From: Microbacterium imperiale
Lineage (GTDB): Bacteria > Actinomycetota > Actinomycetes > Actinomycetales > Microbacteriaceae
Direction: 5' to 3'
Length of the DNA: 64,000 nt
Assembly (NCBI RefSeq): GCF_017876655.1
Contig: NZ_JAGIOK010000001.1
Location: 372,001-436,000, forward strand
Below the pieces are notes generated by a model. It ran no database searches and had not been told where the DNA came from. It was given only the letters and a program-made list of their open reading frames with translations. Below, piece after piece: positions 1 through 8,873 of this stretch. The position numbers were made by a program, and so were the translations under genes. Within the stretch, counting starts at the first letter, position 1; the number at the start of each line of letters is the position of its first letter.

Positions 1-737
1 ATCGCCTCGCGGGCCGGTAGCGGCGTGGGCGCCGGGGCGACGGCCACCGGCTCGGGCGACACCGCCGCGACCGTCTCACCGACCGGTGCCGCCGCGTCGA
101 GCGATCGGGACGCACGCGCGGCGCCGATCGGCAGCAGGAGCGCGAGCGCGATGGGCACGAGATACCCCACGGCCCCGCTCCACAGGGGCAATGCCAACGA
201 GACCGCGAACAGCAGCCCGGCCGCCGGTTGGGCGAGGAAGCTGTCGATCGTGATCTGCGCGGCCTGGATGCGCCCGTTCGCCCGTTCGAGCTGGTTGCGG
301 CGCACCAAGCCGGGAATGACCGCGTTCGTCGCGTTGTCGAACAGCGTCTCGCCGAATCCGAAGATCAGCGTGCCGATCAGCAGCCAGACGATGTCGAGGC
401 GGCCGGTCGCCGTCAGCACCGCCAACCCGATCGCGGCGAACCCGCGGATGCCGTTGGCGAGCGCCATGACGCGCCGCCGGTCGAATCGGTCGACGACGAC
501 ACCGGCGGGAACGCCGAACACGAGCCACGGGACGAACGCCGCCGCCGCGAGCAGCGAGATGAGCAAAGGATCACGCGTGAGGGTCGTCGCGATGAGCGGC
601 ACAGCCGTGCGACCGAGGCCGTCGGCGAGGTTGCTGAAGGCCGCGGCGGTCCACAGGCGGCTGAAGTCACGGCCCAGCGGGACGGGATGACCGGAGTGGA
701 GCTCGGCGGCGGCCTCCGCCTGCGTCGCGTTGCCCAT
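1..737 (-). CDS. MFS transporter, N-terminal part (runs off window)
   Basis: The reading frame opens with ATG at 737 and stays open to base 1, giving about 245 residues of a protein whose C-terminal half lies outside the window. Hydrophobic segments alternate with short loops. The loop GVVVDRFDRRRV after the second segment is the MFS motif-A type, and the N-terminus (LGRDFSRLWTAAAFSNLADG) is typical of multidrug-efflux MFS proteins. Only one base separates its ATG from the stop of the ArsR-like regulator upstream, so the two are co-transcribed and the exporter is probably the regulator's target. The substrate cannot be told from sequence. It would sit in the cytoplasmic membrane. Confidence 0.85.
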   Translation of the reverse strand, partial: MGNATQAEAAAELHSGHPVPLGRDFSRLWTAAAFSNLADGLGRTAVPLIATTLTRDPLLISLLAAAAFVPWLVFGVPAGVVVDRFDRRRVMALANGIRGFAAIGLAVLTATGRLDIVWLLIGTLIFGFGETLFDNATNAVIPGLVRRNQLERANGRIQAAQITIDSFLAQPAAGLLFAVSLALPLWSGAVGYLVPIALALLLPIGAARASRSLDAAAPVGETVAAVSPEPVAVAPAPTPLPAREA

Positions 738-738
738 G

Positions 739-1353
739 TCAGTTGCCCTCGAGCGGCAGCGGGAAGACGTCGGCACGCAGGGACACCGTGCGCGCGTCAT
801 CCGGCACGTCTTCGTCCCGAACGCGGTACTCGTCGACGAGCTCGTCGATGACGGCCTGGACGCGCTTCGAGACCTCGGCGAGCTGATCCGCGGTGAGCCG
901 AAGCGACGACGTGGCGATGAGCGAGTGCTGCGCCCAGGCGTCGAGCTCATCGTCGAGACTGGTCCCGACGAACCTCATCAGCTGACTGTGCCGCCGTCCG
1001 AGGAACTCGCTCATGACGACCTGCGATGCCGCGCGCCCGGCGGGCGTTCGAGCGGCTTCGGGGTTCGGGAACGACACCCCGCCGACGGGACGCTCCCACC
1101 ACCGCTCGCGCGCGGTGCCGCGACCCTCGACCTCGCGGATCAGGTCGTGCTTGGCCAGCGCGCGCAGGTGGTAACTCGTCGACCCCGACGACTCCCCCGT
1201 CATCTCCGCCAACGAGCTGGCGGTCTGCGGTCCGTACTGACTGAGGATGTCGTAGATCTGCACCCGGATGGGATGAGCGAGCGCTCGCAACGCGCCCGCG
1301 TCGAGGGTGCGCACATGCGAGCTGTCCGGGAGCGAGGGCTTGTCGTCGACCAT
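739..1353 (-). CDS. ArsR-family winged-helix repressor
   Basis: This 204-residue protein has an N-terminal winged helix-turn-helix (ALAHPIRVQIYDILSQYG, then SGSTSYHLRALAKHDLI), the fold of ArsR/HTH_20 repressors, followed by a longer helical C-terminal part. No metal-binding CxC is visible, so a metal-sensor role is not supported. I chose ATG 1353 over an upstream TTG at 1389 because a TATCTT -10 box (1361-1366) lies 7 bases upstream, giving a leaderless start, and because the TTG start would place the palindrome inside the gene. It precedes the MFS exporter by one base and is divergent from the M3 peptidase. Autoregulation is likely. Confidence 0.8.
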   Translation of the reverse strand: MVDDKPSLPDSSHVRTLDAGALRALAHPIRVQIYDILSQYGPQTASSLAEMTGESSGSTSYHLRALAKHDLIREVEGRGTARERWWERPVGGVSFPNPEAARTPAGRAASQVVMSEFLGRRHSQLMRFVGTSLDDELDAWAQHSLIATSSLRLTADQLAEVSKRVQAVIDELVDEYRVRDEDVPDDARTVSLRADVFPLPLEGN

Positions 1354-1356
1354 GTC

Positions 1357-1374
1357 TGCAAAGATATCTTTGCA
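1357..1374. promoter_or_regulatory. 18-bp perfect palindromic operator
   Basis: TGCAAAGATATCTTTGCA is a perfect palindrome starting 3 bp upstream of the arsR-like ATG. It covers the predicted -10 of that gene (1361-1366). Another TTTGCA half-site follows at 1383-1388, near the expected -35 of the divergent peptidase gene. The position fits an autorepression operator; binding itself is inferred. Confidence 0.6.
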
Positions 1375-1420
1375 ACGTGCGCTTTGCAAGACTTTCTCTG
1401 CATCGGTCTACGCTAGAGCC

Positions 1421-3478
1421 ATGACGGATCCCCACAACCCTCTGCTCGGCGCCTCGACGATGCCCCACGGACTGCCGGACTACCGCGCGATCCGGCCGGA
1501 GCATTACCTGCCCGCCTTCCAGGTGGCGTTCGAGGAACAGCGCTCCGAGATCCAGGCGATCGCGACGGACGACGCCGCCCCGACCTTCGCCAACACGATC
1601 GAGGCCTGGGAGCGCAGCGGCCGGCTCTTGGCGCACGTGGCGCACACCTTCTTCACCGTCAGTTCCGCCGATGCCACCCCCGAGATCCAGCGCATCGACG
1701 AGGAGCTCGCGCCCCTCATGTCGGCCCACAGCGATGGGATCCTGCTCGACGGCCGCCTGTACGACCGCGTCCGCCGCGTGCACGACGACCTCGCCCACTC
1801 GGACCTCACCCCGGAGCAGCGGTACCTGGTCGAACGCCGCTTCGTGCAGATGACTCATGCGGGCGCCGCCCTCGACGACGAGGCGAAGGCGCGACTGACG
1901 GAGATGAACAGCCGGCTCTCGGTGCTGACCACGACGTTCGAGAAGAACCTGCTGGCAGACACCAACGAGCTCGCGGTGGTCTTCGACGACGTCGCCGACC
2001 TCGACGGGCTCGGCGAGGGCGAGGTCTCCGCCGCCGCGCGAGCGGCCGCCGACCGCGGTATGCCCGGCCGCTTCGTCGTCACACTGACGCTCTTCACGGG
2101 CCACCCTCTGCTCGCTTCGCTGCGTCGACGCGCGAGTCGTGAGCGGGTGCTCGAGGCGTCGCGGCTGCGCGGCAGCCGCCCCGGCCAGCACGACAACCGC
2201 CCGGTCCTGCTCGAGATCGTCCGCCTCCGAGCCGAACGCGCCGCATTGCTCGGTTTCGCGTCGCACGCCGCCTACGTCACATCGGATCAGACGGCCGGCG
2301 ACCCGCGGGTCGTCGCCGACCTCCTGCGTCGCCTCGCGACGCCCGCCGCCCGCAACGCGCAGCGCGAGAAGTCGGAGCTCGTGCGCATCGCTGCGCAGGA
2401 AGCGCCCCTTCCGGAAGGTATCGGCGCGGCGGACTGGGCGTTCTACACCGAGAAGGTGCGGGCGGCGACGTTCGACATCGACACCGCCGCGCTGCGACCC
2501 TGGTTCGAGGCCGAACGCGTCCTGCACGACGGCGTCTTCTATGCGGCGACGCGGCTCTACGGCATCACTTTCCGAGAGCGTGCGGACCTGCCCGCATACC
2601 ACCCCCAGGCGCGAGTGTTCGAGGTGAGCGACGCCGACGGGTCGCACCTCGGCCTGTACATCCTCGACCTCTACACCCGCGACAGCAAGCGGGGCGGAGC
2701 GTGGATGAACTCGATCGTGTCGCAGTCCCACCTGCGCGGGACGACCCCGATCGTCGTGAACAACCTCAACGTGCCGCAGCCCGCCCCGGGTACTCCGACG
2801 CTGCTGACCCTGGACGAGGTGACGACGCTCTTCCACGAGTTCGGCCACGCGCTGCACGGGCTGTTCGCCACCGTCACGTACCCGAGCTTCGCGGGCACCA
2901 ACGTGTTCCGCGACTTCGTGGAGTTCCCGAGCCAGGTCAACGAGATGTGGATCTTCCGCCCCGAGATCCTCGCGAACTACGCGCGCCACATCGAGACGGG
3001 CGAGCCGTTGCCCGCATCGATCGTCGAGCGTTTGGAGGCCTCGAGCGCCTTCAACCAGGGCTTCGCCACGAGCGAGTACCTCGCTGCCGCGTGGCTCGAC
3101 CTCGCCTGGCACTCGCTTTCGGTCGATGAGGCGCGCAGCGTGGCGGATGTCGCGGCGTTCGAGGCCGCGGCACTCCGCGACATCGGCCTCGACGACCCGG
3201 CCGTACCCACGCGATACTCCTCGACGTACTTCGCGCATGTCTTCTCGGGCGGCTACAGCGCCGGCTACTACTCCTACATCTGGAGCGAGGTGCTGGACGC
3301 CGATACGGTCGAGTGGTTCGACGAGAACGGCGGACTCGAGCGGGCGAACGGCGACCGCTTCCGCGAGCGGCTGCTCGGCGTGGGCGGATCGAAGGACCCA
3401 CTCGAGGCCTATCGCGACTTCCGCGGCCGCGACGCGCGGATCGAGCCGCTGCTCGCGCGGCGCGGCCTCGGCGTCTAG
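1421..3478 (+). CDS. dcp: M3-family zinc oligopeptidase (peptidyl-dipeptidase Dcp-like)
   Basis: The 685-residue product is a soluble metallopeptidase of the thimet/Dcp family (M3), which trims oligopeptides in the cytoplasm. The zinc motif HEFGH is at residues 472-476 (H472 and H476 bind zinc, E473 is catalytic), and the third ligand is E501 in DFVEFPSQ. The C-terminal FSGGYSAGYYSYIW segment that shapes the substrate cleft is present. The length is normal for Dcp. The start ATG 1421 lies 6 bases after a TACGCT -10 box (1409-1414), so the mRNA is probably leaderless. Its stop TAG (3476-3478) overlaps the stop of the convergent reductase-like gene. Dcp and OpdA cannot be separated confidently by eye. 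Confidence 0.9.
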   Translation: MTDPHNPLLGASTMPHGLPDYRAIRPEHYLPAFQVAFEEQRSEIQAIATDDAAPTFANTIEAWERSGRLLAHVAHTFFTVSSADATPEIQRIDEELAPLMSAHSDGILLDGRLYDRVRRVHDDLAHSDLTPEQRYLVERRFVQMTHAGAALDDEAKARLTEMNSRLSVLTTTFEKNLLADTNELAVVFDDVADLDGLGEGEVSAAARAAADRGMPGRFVVTLTLFTGHPLLASLRRRASRERVLEASRLRGSRPGQHDNRPVLLEIVRLRAERAALLGFASHAAYVTSDQTAGDPRVVADLLRRLATPAARNAQREKSELVRIAAQEAPLPEGIGAADWAFYTEKVRAATFDIDTAALRPWFEAERVLHDGVFYAATRLYGITFRERADLPAYHPQARVFEVSDADGSHLGLYILDLYTRDSKRGGAWMNSIVSQSHLRGTTPIVVNNLNVPQPAPGTPTLLTLDEVTTLFHEFGHALHGLFATVTYPSFAGTNVFRDFVEFPSQVNEMWIFRPEILANYARHIETGEPLPASIVERLEASSAFNQGFATSEYLAAAWLDLAWHSLSVDEARSVADVAAFEAAALRDIGLDDPAVPTRYSSTYFAHVFSGGYSAGYYSYIWSEVLDADTVEWFDENGGLERANGDRFRERLLGVGGSKDPLEAYRDFRGRDARIEPLLARRGLGV

Positions 3479-4089
3479 CGCGGTCCTTCCCGCACGACGC
3501 CGCCGGTGGGAGCGCTTCGCGCAGATCGCCCGCCGGCGGGCGCGATGTCGTAGACCAGTCGTGCGAACGCGCCCACCTGCTCAGCCGACCGCAGCGAGAG
3601 CCGGTCTGACTCGATGCGGCGCGGAAGCACCGGTGCTCCCCCGCCGAGCGTCACGGGCGCGACCGAGACGGCGATCTGATCGAGCGCGTCGGCGTCGAAG
3701 AACTGACCGGCCACATCGCCGCCGCCGACGACCCAGACGTCGCGATGACCGGCCGCTTCTCGGATGCGAGGGAGGACGTCCGACACAGGGCCGGCGACGA
3801 ACCTGATGTCCGCGCCCGCAGGCCGGGGCAGCTCGCGTGACGTGAACACGAAGGTCGGTCGATCGCCGTGGAACTCCCGCCATCGCTCGGGGTGCGCAAG
3901 CAGATCCGACTCGGCGAGGAGCCATTCGTACGTTGTGGCCCCCTCGACGAGCACGCCGGCATCAGCGGGGATCAGGCTCGCGTCCGGCTGGTCACCCCCG
4001 TCGACCGCGAACAGCCAGGAGAGCGAGCCAGCCCCGTCGGCGATGAAGCCGTCGAGTGAGCTCGCCATGTCGTAGATGATGCGGCGCAT
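3475..4089 (-). CDS. RibD/dihydrofolate-reductase-family protein
   Basis: The 204-residue protein starts MRRIIYDMASSLDGFIAD, the hallmark of the RibD C-terminal/DHFR-like superfamily, and keeps the NADPH-binding VWVVGGGDVAGQFF motif and a VTLGGGAPVLP segment. These proteins are NADPH-dependent reductases; many are not true DHFRs and their substrates are unknown. The C-terminal 20 or so residues are low complexity. ATG 4089 follows a TAGCCT -10 (4096-4101) by 6 bases, suggesting leaderless transcription. The stop codon overlaps the stop of the M3 peptidase within a shared CTAG. Its function is not inferable beyond the family. Confidence 0.8.
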   Translation of the reverse strand: MRRIIYDMASSLDGFIADGAGSLSWLFAVDGGDQPDASLIPADAGVLVEGATTYEWLLAESDLLAHPERWREFHGDRPTFVFTSRELPRPAGADIRFVAGPVSDVLPRIREAAGHRDVWVVGGGDVAGQFFDADALDQIAVSVAPVTLGGGAPVLPRRIESDRLSLRSAEQVGAFARLVYDIAPAGGRSARSAPTGGVVREGPR

Positions 4090-4149
4090 ACCGGCAGGCT
4101 AATCGGCGCCTCCGACCTCACCCCAGCGGCGTCAGGTCGCTTTCGGACG

Positions 4150-5418
4150 TCAGGCGCTCTTGCGCTTCTGCCGCAGCACGAGCGTCGGCGGCGCACCGTC
4201 GTCGACAGCCGCGCGCGTGACGATGACCTTGTCGACATCGTCTGCCGAGGGGATCTCGAACATGATGGGGCCGAGGACATCCTCGAGGATGGCCCGTAGG
4301 CCGCGGGCGCCCGTCTTCCGAGCGACCGCGAGGTCGGCGATCGCGCGCAGCGCGTCGTCCTCGAACTCGAGCTCGACGCCGTCCAGCTCGAACATGCGCT
4401 GATACTGCTTGACGAAGGCGTTCTTCGGACCGGTCAGGATCTCGATGAGCGCCTTCTGGTCGAGCGGCGCGACCGAGGTCACGACGGGCAGGCGACCGAT
4501 GAACTCGGGGATGAGACCGAACTTGTGCAGGTCCTCGGGCTCGACCTCGCGGAACAGGTCGAGCTCCTTGTCCTTCTCCTGCAGAGGTGCGCCGAACCCG
4601 ACGCCGTGCTTGCCGACGCGCGACGAGATGATCTCCTCGAGACCCGCGAAAGCTCCCGCGACGATGAAGAGCACGTTCGTGGTGTCGATCTGGATGAACT
4701 CCTGGTGCGGGTGCTTGCGGCCACCCTGCGGCGGCACCGAGGCGACCGTGCCCTCGAGGATCTTCAGCAGCGCCTGCTGGACGCCCTCACCGGAGACGTC
4801 GCGCGTGATCGACGGGTTCTCGGCCTTGCGCGCGATCTTGTCGACCTCGTCGATGTAGATGATGCCCGTCTCGGCGCGCTTGACGTCGAAGTCGGCGGCC
4901 TGCAGCAGCTTGAGGAGGATGTTCTCGACGTCTTCGCCGACGTAGCCGGCCTCGGTCAGCGCCGTGGCGTCGGCCACCGCGAACGGGACGTTGAGACGCT
5001 TCGCCAGCGTCTGCGCGAGGTAGGTCTTGCCGCAGCCGGTCGGGCCGAGGAGCAGGATGTTGCTCTTCGCGAGCTCGACGTCGTCGGCCCGCTGCTCCGC
5101 GGGCTGCAGCGTCGCGTGCGCGCGGACGCGCTTGTAGTGGTTGTAGACGGCGACCGACAGGGCGCGCTTGGCGGGATCCTGCCCGACGACGTACTCCTCG
5201 AGGAACGAGAAGATCTCGCGCGGCTTGGGCAGATCGAACTCGGCGACCGACTCGTCACCCGATTCGGCCATCCGCTCTTCGATGATCTCGTTGCACAGCT
5301 CGACGCACTCGTCGCAGATGTAGACGCCGGGGCCCGCGATCAGCTGCTGCACCTGCTTCTGACTCTTGCCGCAGAACGAGCACTTGAACAGGTCAGCGCT
5401 CTCACCGATGCGAGCCAT
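4150..5418 (-). CDS. clpX: ATP-dependent Clp protease unfoldase ClpX
   Basis: ClpX is the AAA+ unfoldase that recognises tagged substrates and feeds them to ClpP. The 422-residue protein has the N-terminal C4 zinc-binding domain (C13, C16, C35, C38), Walker A GPTGCGKT at 125-132, Walker B in [10 protein letters not shown], the RKH pore loop (GGRKHPHQ) and a VGF tripeptide as the ClpP-docking loop. An AGGAGGGTAC ribosome site precedes ATG 5418. It lies downstream of clpP2 in the same direction, but a strong hairpin (5532-5573) separates them, so clpX probably also has its own promoter. Confidence 0.98.
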   Translation of the reverse strand: MARIGESADLFKCSFCGKSQKQVQQLIAGPGVYICDECVELCNEIIEERMAESGDESVAEFDLPKPREIFSFLEEYVVGQDPAKRALSVAVYNHYKRVRAHATLQPAEQRADDVELAKSNILLLGPTGCGKTYLAQTLAKRLNVPFAVADATALTEAGYVGEDVENILLKLLQAADFDVKRAETGIIYIDEVDKIARKAENPSITRDVSGEGVQQALLKILEGTVASVPPQGGRKHPHQEFIQIDTTNVLFIVAGAFAGLEEIISSRVGKHGVGFGAPLQEKDKELDLFREVEPEDLHKFGLIPEFIGRLPVVTSVAPLDQKALIEILTGPKNAFVKQYQRMFELDGVELEFEDDALRAIADLAVARKTGARGLRAILEDVLGPIMFEIPSADDVDKVIVTRAAVDDGAPPTLVLRQKRKSA

Positions 5419-5531
5419 GTACCCTCCTGGATGCCGGATGCCGTCGCCCCCGGGGGGAACGCGGTGTTCCGAGCCTAACCTCTCCCACGGACATCCCCGC
5501 GGATTTCCGACGCCTCGCCGTCGATCGTCAT

Positions 5532-5573
5532 GAACGGCGACGGCCCCGGGTCTCCCCGGGGCCGTCGTCGTTC
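5532..5573 (-). terminator. Hairpin terminator after clpP2
   Basis: A 19-bp stem (one G-T wobble) with a TCTC loop is formed by 5532-5550 and 5555-5573, just past the clpP2 stop. No U-tract follows, as is usual for high-GC actinobacterial terminators. Confidence 0.7.
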
Positions 5574-5585
5574 ACTTCGCCTGCG

Positions 5586-6251
5586 TCACGCGGTGATGGC
5601 CGCGGGCGTGCGCTTGCGCGAGGTCAGCACCTGGTCCACGATGCCGTACTCCATCGCCTCGTGCGCCGACAGGATCTTGTCGCGGTCGATGTCCTTGTTG
5701 ACCTGCTCCTGCGTGCGGTTGGTGTGGCGCGCCATGGTCTCTTCGAGCCACGTCCGCATGCGGAGGATCTCGGCCGCCTGGATCTCGATGTCCGACGCCT
5801 GACCGTGACCGGCCTCGCCGACGGCGGGCTGGTGGATCAGGATGCGCGCGTTCGGCAGAGCCAGACGCTTGCCGGGCGCACCGGCGGCGAGCAGCACCGA
5901 GGCCGCCGACGCGGCCTGGCCGAGCACGACCGTCTGGATCTGCGGCGACACGTACTGCATCGTGTCGTAGATCGCCGTCATCGCGGTGAACGAGCCACCG
6001 GGCGAATTGATGTACATGATGATGTCGCGGTCGGGGTCCTGCGACTCGAGCACGAGCAGCTGGGCCATGACATCGTCAGCCGACGCGTCGTCGACCTGGA
6101 CGCCGAGGAAGATGACGCGGTCCTCGAACAGCTTGTTGTACGGGTCCTGGCGCTTGTAGCCGTAGGCGGTGCGCTCCTCGAACTGCGGCAGGATGTACCG
6201 GCTCGAGGGCATCGCTGCGCCGTGGGGAAGGCCGAAGGCGGGTGTGTTCAT
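5586..6251 (-). CDS. clpP2: Clp protease proteolytic subunit, second copy
   Basis: The 221-residue serine peptidase subunit has the catalytic triad S115 (GQAASAAS), H140 (ILIHQP) and D191 (DIDRDKI), and an N-terminal extension of about 30 residues typical of actinobacterial ClpP2. In actinobacteria ClpP1 and ClpP2 form a mixed 14-mer, with ClpP2 contacting the ATPase; that is family knowledge. It lies 23 bases downstream of clpP1, so the two are co-transcribed and probably made at a fixed ratio. A terminator hairpin follows, then clpX. Confidence 0.97.
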   Translation of the reverse strand: MNTPAFGLPHGAAMPSSRYILPQFEERTAYGYKRQDPYNKLFEDRVIFLGVQVDDASADDVMAQLLVLESQDPDRDIIMYINSPGGSFTAMTAIYDTMQYVSPQIQTVVLGQAASAASVLLAAGAPGKRLALPNARILIHQPAVGEAGHGQASDIEIQAAEILRMRTWLEETMARHTNRTQEQVNKDIDRDKILSAHEAMEYGIVDQVLTSRKRTPAAITA

Positions 6252-6274
6252 CGTTCTGTGTCTCCTTCGGGCGA

Positions 6275-6859
6275 TCAGTTCTCGGTGCCGCCGCCGCCGA
6301 CGACGTCGGTGGCCGATTCGCGGATGTGGTCGACGAAGCCGTACTCCAGCGCCTCCTGGGCGGTGAACCAGCGGTCGCGGTCTCCGTCCGCGTTGATCTG
6401 CTCGACCGACTTGCCGGTCTGCGCCGCGGTGATCTCGGCGAGGCGGCGCTTCATGTCGAGGATCAGCTGCGCCTGCGTCTGGATGTCGCTGGCCGTGCCG
6501 CCGAAGCCGCCGTGAGGCTGGTGGAGCAGCACGCGGGCGTTGGGCGTGATGTAGCGCTTGCCCTTGGTGCCCGCGGTCAGCAGCAGCTGGCCCATCGACG
6601 CGGCCATGCCGATGCCGACCGTGACGATGTCGTTCGGCACGAACTGCATCGTGTCGTAGATCGCCATGCCGGCGGTGATGGAGCCGCCGGGCGAGTTGAT
6701 GTAGAGGTAGATGTCCTTCTCGGAGTCCTCGGCTGCGAGCAGGAGGATCTTCGCGCAGATCTCGTTCGCGTTCTCGTCGCGCACCTCCGACCCGAGCCAG
6801 ATGATGCGGTCCTTCAGCAGTCTGTCGAAGACGCTGGTTGCGATGAGGGGGTCAGCCAT
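6275..6859 (-). CDS. clpP1: Clp protease proteolytic subunit, first copy
   Basis: This 194-residue ClpP has S88 (GMAASMGQ), H113 (LLHQPHG) and D162 (GDRDRW) as catalytic triad. It is the shorter paralogue, without the N-terminal extension of clpP2, and pairs with it in the actinobacterial hetero-oligomeric protease. The C-terminus ends in a short flexible GGGG stretch. It heads the clpP1-clpP2 unit. The promoter is expected in 6860-6961, between it and the tig terminator hairpin. Confidence 0.97.
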   Translation of the reverse strand: MADPLIATSVFDRLLKDRIIWLGSEVRDENANEICAKILLLAAEDSEKDIYLYINSPGGSITAGMAIYDTMQFVPNDIVTVGIGMAASMGQLLLTAGTKGKRYITPNARVLLHQPHGGFGGTASDIQTQAQLILDMKRRLAEITAAQTGKSVEQINADGDRDRWFTAQEALEYGFVDHIRESATDVVGGGGTEN

Positions 6860-6961
6860 GTGTGCTCCTGATCCGAAGTTTCGTGACGTGTCGAATCTAC
6901 CGACGCGGGAGCGGGCCCCCGACCGTGTTCGCCGTGGGCATAGCCGTGTCGCGCCGCAACG

Positions 6962-6999
6962 ACGAGGGGGACGGATGCCGCAGCATCCGTCCCCCTCGT
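6962..6999 (-). terminator. Hairpin terminator after tig
   Basis: A 17-bp perfect stem (6962-6978 with 6983-6999) and a CGCA loop sits 22 bp beyond the tig stop. It separates trigger factor from the clpP pair. No U-tract is visible. Confidence 0.8.
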
Positions 7000-7021
7000 G
7001 CCGGTCAACCGGCGGGCGCGA

Positions 7022-8548
7022 TCACTCGGCCGCGGCCTCGTCGGCAGCCTTCTTCTTGGCCGGCGCCTTCTTGGTGGGGGCCTTCTTGGCCGGCGCCTTC
7101 TCGTCGGCGTCGGCGTCCGCGGCCTCGGCCTTCTTCTTGGCGGGGGCCTTCTTCGCCGGGGCCTTCTTCTTCGGGGCCTCTTCGGCCTCGATCACGGCGT
7201 CGGCGTCGGCAGCGGCGTCGGCGATCTCCTCGGCCTCGGCGACGACGTCCTCGCCGGCGGCCTCTTCGCCCTCGACGGCGATGAAGCCGGTGAGGTCGAC
7301 GGGCTTGCCGTCGGTGTCGACGACGGAGACCTTGCCGAGCGCGATCGCGAGGGCCTTGTTGCGCGCGACCTCGCCGACCATGACGGGCAGCTGGCCGTTC
7401 TCCTGCAGGGCGTTCACGAAGTCCTGGGGCGCCATGCCGTACTGGGCAGAGGCCTGGATGAGGTACTGCGTGAGCTCGTCCTGCGAGACCTGCACTTCGT
7501 GCGTCTCGGCGATCTTGTCGAGGATCATCTGCGTGCGGAACTGCTTCTCGCTCGCCTCGGCGACCTCGGCGCGGTGCTCGTCGTCCTCGAGGCGCCCCTC
7601 GCCCTCGAGGTGAGCGTGCACCTCGGCCTCGACGAGCGCCGCCGGGACGGGGATGTCCGCCTTCTCGAGCAGCGCGTCGACGAGCTTGTCGCGAGCCGCC
7701 GCACCCTGGGTGAAGACGCTCTGCTGCGAGACACGCTCGACCAGGCTCTCGCGGAGCTCGGCGATGGTGTCGAACTCGCTCGCCATCTGAGCGAAGTCGT
7801 CGTCGGCCTCGGGCAGCTCGCGCTCCTTGACGGCCTTGACCGTCACGGCCACCTCGGCCTCTTCGCCGGCGTGGTCGCCGCCGACGAGCTTCGAGCGGAA
7901 GGTGGTCTCCTCGCCCGCGGTCAGCGAGTCGATCGCCTCGTCGATGCCCTCGAGCAGCTCGCCCGAACCGACCTCGTACGACACGCCCTCGGCGCGGTCG
8001 ATCTCCTTGCCGTCGATCGTGGCGACGAGGTCGAGCTCGACGAAGTCGCCCTTCGCGGCGGGACGGTCGACGGTCACGAGGGTGCCGAAGCGGCCGCGCA
8101 GACGGTCGAGCTCCTCGTCGATCGCTGCGTCGTCGGTGGCGACGGCGTCGACCTCGATGGTGATGTCGTCGTAGGCGGGAAGCTCGAACTCGGGCCGGAC
8201 GTCGACCTCGACCTCGACCTTGAGGTCGCCGGAGAAGTCCTTGTCGCTCGGCCAGTCGATGACCTCGGCCGACGGGCGGCCGAGGACGCGCAGCTCGTTC
8301 GCGGTGACCGCTTCGCGGTAGAAGCCGTCGAGACCCTCGCTGACGGCGTGCTCGATGACCGCACCGCGGCCGACACGCTGGTCGATGATGGGAGCGGGCA
8401 CCTTGCCCTTGCGGAAGCCGGGGATCTGCACGTCCTGAGCGATGTGCTCGTACGCGTGGGTGATGCTCGGCTTGAGCTCGTCCGGGCTGACCGTGATGTG
8501 GAGCTTCACCCGGGTGGGGCTGAGCGTCTCGACGGTGCTGGTGACCAT
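7022..8548 (-). CDS. tig: Trigger factor with Lys/Ala-rich tail
   Basis: Trigger factor is the ribosome-bound chaperone that meets nascent chains. The 508-residue protein has the N-terminal ribosome-docking domain, a central FKBP-type PPIase domain (about residues 160-245, starting [14 protein letters not shown]) and the helical C-terminal arms. The last 50 or so residues form an actinobacterial extension of [10 protein letters not shown] repeats interspersed with Asp/Glu/Ala, which is disordered and histone-tail-like. The order tig, clpP1, clpP2, clpX is conserved in many bacteria and links folding with degradation. Confidence 0.97.
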   Translation of the reverse strand: MVTSTVETLSPTRVKLHITVSPDELKPSITHAYEHIAQDVQIPGFRKGKVPAPIIDQRVGRGAVIEHAVSEGLDGFYREAVTANELRVLGRPSAEVIDWPSDKDFSGDLKVEVEVDVRPEFELPAYDDITIEVDAVATDDAAIDEELDRLRGRFGTLVTVDRPAAKGDFVELDLVATIDGKEIDRAEGVSYEVGSGELLEGIDEAIDSLTAGEETTFRSKLVGGDHAGEEAEVAVTVKAVKERELPEADDDFAQMASEFDTIAELRESLVERVSQQSVFTQGAAARDKLVDALLEKADIPVPAALVEAEVHAHLEGEGRLEDDEHRAEVAEASEKQFRTQMILDKIAETHEVQVSQDELTQYLIQASAQYGMAPQDFVNALQENGQLPVMVGEVARNKALAIALGKVSVVDTDGKPVDLTGFIAVEGEEAAGEDVVAEAEEIADAAADADAVIEAEEAPKKKAPAKKAPAKKKAEAADADADEKAPAKKAPTKKAPAKKKAADEAAAE

Positions 8549-8619
8549 GCCTGTCGTTCTCCTTTATCCGGCCGCGCAGGTGCGCGTCCGTTCGGTGGTC
8601 TGGGTTCGTGGGGCCGTAG

Positions 8620-8693
8620 TCGGGGCGACAGGATTTGAACCTGCGGCCTCCCGCTCCCAAAGCGGGCGCTCTACCAAGCTGAGCTACGCCCCG
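8620..8693 (-). tRNA. tRNA-Pro (anticodon TGG)
   Basis: On the minus strand a 74-nt cloverleaf starts CGGGGCGTAGCTC. The anticodon loop is CTTTGGG (anticodon TGG), the T-arm contains GGTTCAAATCC, and the acceptor strands CGGGGCG/CGCCCCG pair perfectly. CCA is not encoded. It is divergent from tRNA-Gly. Confidence 0.97.
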
Positions 8694-8728
8694 GGCGCGC
8701 CGCGACGTGCGTCGGGAAACGGCCGTGG

Positions 8729-8759
8729 TCAGTCTAGCCGACGGAGTCCGCTAGACTGA
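8729..8759. promoter_or_regulatory. Symmetric divergent promoter of tRNA-Pro and tRNA-Gly
   Basis: A perfect 10-bp inverted repeat (TCAGTCTAGC at 8729-8738, GCTAGACTGA at 8750-8759) places a TAGACT hexamer on each strand (plus 8752-8757, minus 8731-8736). TAGACT is a frequent -10 in this window. Each box faces its own tRNA gene, so this looks like a mirrored pair of promoters sharing about 30 bp. Confidence 0.55.
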
Positions 8760-8783
8760 TCGGGTTGCCGTTCGCACGGCTCC

Positions 8784-8857
8784 GGGGATGTAGCTCAATG
8801 GTAGAGCCTCAGTCTTCCAAACTGATGGTGCGGGTTCGATTCCCGTCATCCCCTCCA
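8784..8857 (+). tRNA. tRNA-Gly (anticodon TCC), integration site of the 5.5-kb element
   Basis: The cloverleaf is intact: acceptor GGGGATG/CATCCCC, D-arm TAGCTCAATGGTAGAGC, anticodon loop CTTCCAA (TCC at 8816-8818), T-loop TTCGATT, encoded CCA at 8855-8857. Its 3' half from the anticodon loop onward is duplicated at 14346-14391, so the element entered here and regenerated a complete gene. Confidence 0.98.
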
Positions 8858-8858
8858 C
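8813..8858 (+). repeat. Left attachment repeat (attL core)
   Basis: The 46-bp core runs from the anticodon loop of tRNA-Gly to one base past CCA and matches 14346-14391 at every position. The flanking bases differ on both sides (G vs A before; A vs G after), which fixes the repeat limits. Confidence 0.95.
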
Positions 8859-8873
8859 ATCGTTACCCCCAGG

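Noticed and set aside
1354..1389. Extending the ArsR-like gene to the TTG at 1389
   Set aside because: The extra 12 codons would be encoded by the palindrome itself and the -10 box; the ATG at 1353 fits the leaderless spacing.
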